In this document: piece after piece, positions 59,144-64,000 of the stretch
Layout: each line of letters opens with the position of its first letter
Position numbering within the stretch: position 1 is the stretch's first letter
NCBI GenBank assembly: GCA_003254925.1
Contig: QANZ01053544.1
Location: 68,635 to 132,634 of the forward strand
DNA length: 64,000 nucleotides
Reading direction: 5' to 3'
Source of the DNA: Chamaecrista fasciculata
Lineage: Eukaryota; Streptophyta; Magnoliopsida; Fabales; Fabaceae
The notes under the pieces: model-generated
Databases searched by the model: none
What the model saw: the letters and a program-made list of their open reading frames with translations, nothing else
Told to the model about the DNA's origin: nothing
Translations under genes and position numbers: made by a program

Positions 59144-61858
59144 TTAGCTATCTTGAATCGGAACTAATGGAAGTCGACCACCATATATCTCTGGGATCTG
59201 ACTCTCATCTATTTCTTCCAGCAATGTTGATTTGATCTTACTCTTCTCCACAAACACTATCTGTACAATTAAACACATTCAATCAATCATCATTACATGC
59301 TCGTTAAATCTTTAATTTCACAAACACAATTTACCAGGACATGAACTATTTAATTTGTTCCTTATTTTGAAGATTCCAAATGCTATATACCTTCTTCTTG
59401 GTCTTGTTGTCAATGAAAGGGTATATAATTTTCCACACTGTCATAAATATGGATGACGCATGCACAATGAACAACTTGCCCAATCTTTCTGGGTAGTAAT
59501 CCTGAAATGAATTCAAGAAAACGATCATGAGATCGATCCTTCAATATAGAGATCTTAAGAAGTGTTAAAATGATAGTATTATACTAAAGTCTTAGAAACA
59601 ATGAAATTATTACCTGCAAAATGCTTAGACAAGCAATGTACCCACGAACGTCACTGTTTGCGTATCTCCATCCTTTAAGATCTGCTATAGCTACAAATTT
59701 TTCTTGCCCTGGTGGTACTCTGATACATAAATTGCACGCATTTCATATTACTAAATATATATGCTTGCAAGGTTATACTAATTAAATTCACACTTTTAAT
59801 TATTACTGGTTCACAAATTATATGAAAAAATAATACCTTGAACACAGTTTATCAAGAGCATAGACTGCATATCCTGTATACAAAAAAAAAGTTGCTTGCA
59901 ATTAAGAAACTTGTTTGGGAGTTGAAATAAATCAATGAGTAAATTATCAGTTCAGTCCCTGGATTACATGGACTCTATTTATTTTATTCATTGAATTTTT
60001 TAAATAATTGATTTAGTTCCTAAAAACTTTTGATTTGTTACAATTTAGTCCCTATAGGGACTCAATTGTACAGTGACAGAGTATAATTCATGAAGGGAGT
60101 CAGGGACTAAATCAAACAATTCAGAAAGTCAAGGACTAAAATTGCAATTTACTGTAAATGAATCTAAAGAATACTTTTTAGGGACTGAAAAGTGAAAGCG
60201 TACGTTTTATATCTTCAACACCATCTTTGCTTTGATAATGTTTTGCACCAAAGGCAACAACGATGGGTCGTCCTTTCTTATCTACTCCTTGCAAGCACAT
60301 CTTGTTGTGTGATAAGTCATTAGAAATTTCTGAGGGAGATATAAATCCGTTGGGAACAAATGTATGTTTCCATTTCAGGTACTTGAGGAACATTGCTGAA
60401 GCTTTCTCCACATCTAAGTCACGAGCACGCAAGAATCTTCTGATCATCAAATCGTCCTCTTCCTGAAACATGTTTACCAATTTAAATTTTCACACACTCT
60501 CTCTCTGTATTGTTATTCTGCAATGTTTTAAGTTATGTAATTGCGATCGAATCAAACTGATAAAAATTCAAGAAAAGTGAGTTTGAGATATAAAATATTA
60601 AAAATCTGAAGTTTTTGCATTCAATATATCTTAAATAACAGGCATGGCAAATTTTTGTTTTTCATAATATGTACGTCTCCAATGACTTCAAAAAATCAAA
60701 TAAGGATACAAACCAATTGAATGTAGGGGTGTTCAAGGATTCCAGTCAACTCACTGATCCACCAAACTCAAGCCAATCAGTGAGTTTGAATTGGTTTGAT
60801 TTGGATTGAAAGATTGATTTGATCGAAAAAAAAAAAAAGAGCTTGCAATAATTTGGATTGGGTTGTAAATTTGAAAATTTTGGACACGTTTAACCCAACC
60901 CAACCCATACTACTTTTTGTTTTTGCTTGACAACCCATACTATTTAATTTTTTTTTTTTTTACTAAAACACTACATATTATATATTAAACCTTCACTTAG
61001 AGTATTAAGTTGAATACAATTTAGTATGAACTCATAACATAAAGTATTACTTAATTGAAAATGTAAACATCTAACTTGAATATGAGTACATGACTTTAAA
61101 TTATTGACTTTTTTATTCATATGACAATGATAGAAAACTGTTTTCATTAAAATTCAAATTAAAAAACATTAAAAGATAAAAGAAAAATGTTGAATGAAAT
61201 TTATTTTGAGAAAAAAGTTATTTGTAAATCAATTGCTCTTTAGTTTGAGTGAGTTTGGATTGAAATAATATTTCTTCATCACACAATCCAAATTAACTAA
61301 CCCTCAAAAAAAATTGCAGGCCAACCAATCCGTCATCAACTTATTAACCCAATTCATAACACCCTTACCAAATGCCACCAAAAAAGGTAAAAGCGCTACC
61401 CCAATTGGTAAATTTATAGAAAGGCTCAATTGAGTAAAATGGAACTGGTTTTTAAAGCTATGATGTGGAGAACACATAAATTGCCTGAATGGCATCACAA
61501 AAAATGTATGATAATGATAATTCTTCAAACTTCAATTAACCCAGAAACCAAATTAAAAATCAAGACGCTATTGCCAATTTAGAAAGAAAGTATCATGAAA
61601 TCGATCAAAGGGTAGAGTGAGAAAGAAGGAGAAAAATCATACCTTAGCAGAGGGATCCTTGGCTTCAACAAAAGCTCTCATGAGAGGGATCTTGGTGAGC
61701 TCTGCCTGAGTGTTGTTTTCCCCATCGTCTTCATCATCCAAAACCTCTGTTTCTACTTTTGCTTCTTTTTCTTCTTCTTTTGAAGAATAGGCAAAGGCTT
61801 CTTCGGAATCTGATGTTGACGATACTTTATGACTATTCTTCAGCTTCTCTGCTTCCAT
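59144..61858 (-). CDS. Sec14-like (CRAL-TRIO) phosphatidylinositol/phosphatidylcholine transfer protein
   Basis: Six exons join in frame on the minus strand: 61858-61643, 60462-60204, 59873-59837, 59719-59614, 59501-59391 and 59260-59144. The product is 281 residues. The N-terminus is acidic and disordered (residues 1-60). The CRAL-TRIO N-terminal helices follow (DDLMIRRFLRARDLDVEKAS), then the lipid-binding Sec14 domain from about residue 105 to 265: VDKKGRPIVVAFGAKH, FVAIADLKGWRYANSDVRGY, DYYPERLGKLFIVHASSIFM and VWKIIYPFIDNKTKKKIVFV. These match the order in small plant Sec14 proteins, which move phospholipids between membranes or present them to kinases. There is no GOLD or nodulin domain, so it is not a patellin or Sec14-nodulin. 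Length is typical of the short class. Introns 1 and 2 each carry a foldback repeat. Confidence 0.93.
59938..60158. repeat. Foldback repeat in Sec14-like intron 2
   Basis: AGTAAATTATCAGTTCAGTCC at the left is answered by GGACTAAAATTGCAATTTACT at the right. The centre is TAGTCCCTATAGGGACT. About 220 bp in total, non-coding. Confidence 0.6.
60725..61375. repeat. Repeat in Sec14-like intron 1
   Basis: GGGGTGTTCAAGGATTCC at the left and CATAACACCCTT at the right are short inverted ends. The inside carries CCCAACCCAACCC-type words common to decayed plant hAT elements, as also at 62740-63290. Confidence 0.4.
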
Positions 61859-62004
61859 TGTTACAATCTCTGGTTTTGCAGGCTATAGGTGTTTGTGGTG
61901 CCTCAACCGCAGAGAGAGAGAGGATAAGACTGGGATTTATGAGAATAGTATATGGCAAAATTGGAACTTGAAAGTTGAAAGTCCGGTGAGGGAAATGTAT
62001 ATAA

Positions 62005-62013
62005 TTTTATAAG
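62005..62013 (-). promoter_or_regulatory. TATA box of the Sec14-like gene
   Basis: Read on the minus strand, CTTATAAAA lies about 150 bp upstream of the start codon, in good position for transcription of the Sec14-like gene. Confidence 0.5.
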
Positions 62014-62114
62014 GGAGGAAGTAATAGGAAAAGTCCACCAACATATATAGATAGAATACGTATTGGATGATTGGCCTGAAAAACTAGAAAAAAAAAAGTT
62101 ATTTAAACCGGACC

Positions 62115-62185
62115 GGACATTGAACCGGTCAAAAGAGGGGTTCAATGGTTCAACCGGGATTCAACTGGGGTTCAATGGTTCAACC
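62115..62185. repeat. GGTTCAATGGTTCAACC minisatellite
   Basis: GGGGTTCAATGGTTCAACCG occurs twice, separated by GGATTCAACT, giving a unit of about 33 bp. Confidence 0.6.
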
Positions 62186-62189
62186 GACC

Positions 62190-62314
62190 AAAAGTGATAC
62201 ATGACCAAATTTGCAACTTTTTGCAAAGATATGGGACCAAAAGTGCAACAAAAAAAGTTTGGGACCAAATTGAGACCTGAGCAAAAGTTATGGGACTAAA
62301 AGTGCACTTTGATC
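62190..62314. mobile_element. Single right arm of a MULE-type element
   Basis: GGGACCAAATTGAGACCTG and GACTAAAAGTGCACTTTGATC match the right arm of the element at 44631-45070 (reads as AGTTTGGGACC here). The left arm is absent. Confidence 0.55.
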
Positions 62315-63847
62315 TAATATTTTTATCTTCAAACTTTCATATTTAATTAATTGTTAATTCAAAATGAAATTTCATTTAGTTTTTGTTGTTATTTTTAGTT
62401 TTAACAGCTGAGATAAATTATTTTTTTTTATCATATATGTCGTAATAAATGAGTTGATAAAGAAAAAAATAAAAAAATTAATTTTATAATATGAGGACCT
62501 AAATGACAATTTGAACTTAATTTTTTCAAAAACTCTTTAATTTTTATATATTATATAAAGATAATTAAATATACATATTATGAATTTTATGTAATAAAAA
62601 GGTTAAATAAATTATTTATTAATCAAAAAGTAAATTCAATTAACACTAGTTCAAGTCTAATATTTTTTTTTTTTTGCACATTTGGCCTCATATCTTTGTG
62701 TTAGTTTCCAATTTGGTCTCATATTTTTTTGGTCTCAAAATATTTCAAGTCAAATCACATAAAATACAACGAGCCAACCCAACCCGCAAATCCGAAAATC
62801 AAGTTTTTTAAAAATTATTTATTTATTTTTTTATATATGTATGTATTTATTATATGTTTTTTTTATGTATTTATATTGTTAGTTCTTTATAAATAAAACT
62901 ATTTGATTTTTAAAATTTACATGATTACATATATGTATTACATTAATATATTTTATTTAGTGTATTTTAATTAGTTTATATTTTTATATATAAAATCTAT
63001 ATTTTTTAACTTTTATTATGTGTAGATTTTTTTATTCACAACTCATAAACTTATAATAATATATTTTTGTTATAAAAAATAAAAATATTTTTTAAAAAAA
63101 ACTCGATCCGCGAGTTCAACTGAACCCAACTCGCAACTTTACGGGTTGGGTTGATTCATGTTGAAATTTTAAAAATACAAAACCCAACATAATTCAACCT
63201 GCAAATTAATGTGCGGACTAAATTTTTCTCCGAAACCCATCCAACTCAGCATGCACCTACACAAGACCCTACATTGCGTGATTTCCAAACCCAGCTTTGT
63301 TCGTTGTTTGCCTCAATCTACCGTATTTAATAAACAATTAAACATCCGTACTTGTTTGTCTAATAAATTTTAACATTTAATTTTTTTTAAAATGCAAAAT
63401 TCTCTTACAAGAAATTTATTCATAAATAAAAGAAATAATCTCACAAGTCACAAACTATAATTATAAATTGGTCAATTCTAAAGGTGAAAATAAAAAAAAA
63501 CTTCGATAATTTTAATTTTATAAATTTTTTAATAGAAAAATATCAGATATGAATATTAGTATTAAATAATTTATTTGTGTAAATATTTTAATTAGTATAT
63601 ATTTATTTTAATATAATAAGTTATCTATATATATTTATTAATATATAGATAAATAACTCGTGTACAATGAGTTCTAGGTTAGAAAAGATATTATTATTTG
63701 TATATTTAAACACAATCGGTTAATATCTATATTTTATAATTATTTTAAGAATAAACTAAATAATTTAGTCCCTGAAAAATCACTGAGCTAAAAATTCAGT
63801 CTCTAAAAAATTGAAATGTACAGTTTGTTTCTGTAAGATAAAAATAA
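62315..63847. other. AT-rich intergenic DNA with decayed repeats
   Basis: Between 62740 and 63290 there are inverted CCAACCCAACCCGC / GCAACTTTACGGGTTGGGTTG words of an old foldback element. Around 63760-63840 there is a TTTAGTCCCTGAAAAATC-type repeat. No gene is seen. Confidence 0.45.
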
Positions 63848-64000
63848 GGGTAAATTACACTTTGGTACCCTGTGGTTTGACCCTATTTCACTTTGGTACC
63901 CTGTGGTTTGAAACTTGACACTTCGGTACCCTGTGGTATTCTCCATTAACACTTTGGTACCCTTTGGAGCTATTTTGTAATTTTAACCATAACAAATTTT
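63848..64000. mobile_element. Left part of a GGGTAAATT-type MULE-like element, cut by the window end
   Basis: GGGTAAATTACACTTTGGTACC followed by repeated CTTTGGTACCCTGTGGT is the same design as the element at 25660-26051. Its right end is outside the window. Confidence 0.65.

Overview
The window is nuclear DNA of a flowering plant, almost certainly a eudicot and probably a rosid. The evidence is GT-AG introns, AT-rich intergenic DNA, a three-exon LEAFY gene of angiosperm type, plant-specific AP2/ERF, DCD and LFY families, and many small non-autonomous DNA transposons. One 824-base run of N (7683-8506) and three single N bases show that it is draft assembly. I see no plasmid, organellar, bacterial or CRISPR signal.

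Eight protein-coding genes can be modelled exon by exon with a continuous reading frame. From left to right they are: a poly(A)-polymerase/tRNA-nucleotidyltransferase family gene (minus strand, running off the left edge); a BEE/CIB-type bHLH transcription factor (plus); a coiled-coil plus WD40 protein (plus); a DCD-domain protein (plus); two tandem ERF group X (ERF114-like) transcription factors (plus); a complete LEAFY gene (minus); and a small Sec14/CRAL-TRIO lipid-transfer protein (minus).

The space between genes is dominated by foldback elements whose long terminal inverted repeats carry the phrase TTTTGGTCCC. For several of them I could read perfect 9-bp target-site duplications, the signature of Mutator-like elements (MULEs). 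Three of these are Pack-MULEs. Two share a captured piece that looks like the N-terminus of splicing factor SF1/BBP (3340-4306 and 16462-17406). One holds a nearly full-length but frameshifted AT-hook/PPC (AHL) gene (23823-25230). MULE-like elements fill most of the 4 kb between the WD40 and DCD genes. Other repeats include a PIF/Harbinger-like element with TAA duplications, a nested hAT-like element, a tRNA-derived SINE with a perfect 18-bp duplication, and a dispersed family of about 0.5 kb.

The most biologically suggestive region is 32-46 kb. The two ERF114-like genes there are a tandem duplication that kept not only both exons but also a collinear series of short conserved non-coding blocks, in the promoter and up to about 3.3 kb downstream of the stop codon. 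Together with LFY and the DCD gene this resembles a microsyntenic block on Arabidopsis chromosome 5 (locus order recalled from memory). Shared distal regulatory DNA for meristem/flowering regulators is therefore plausible.
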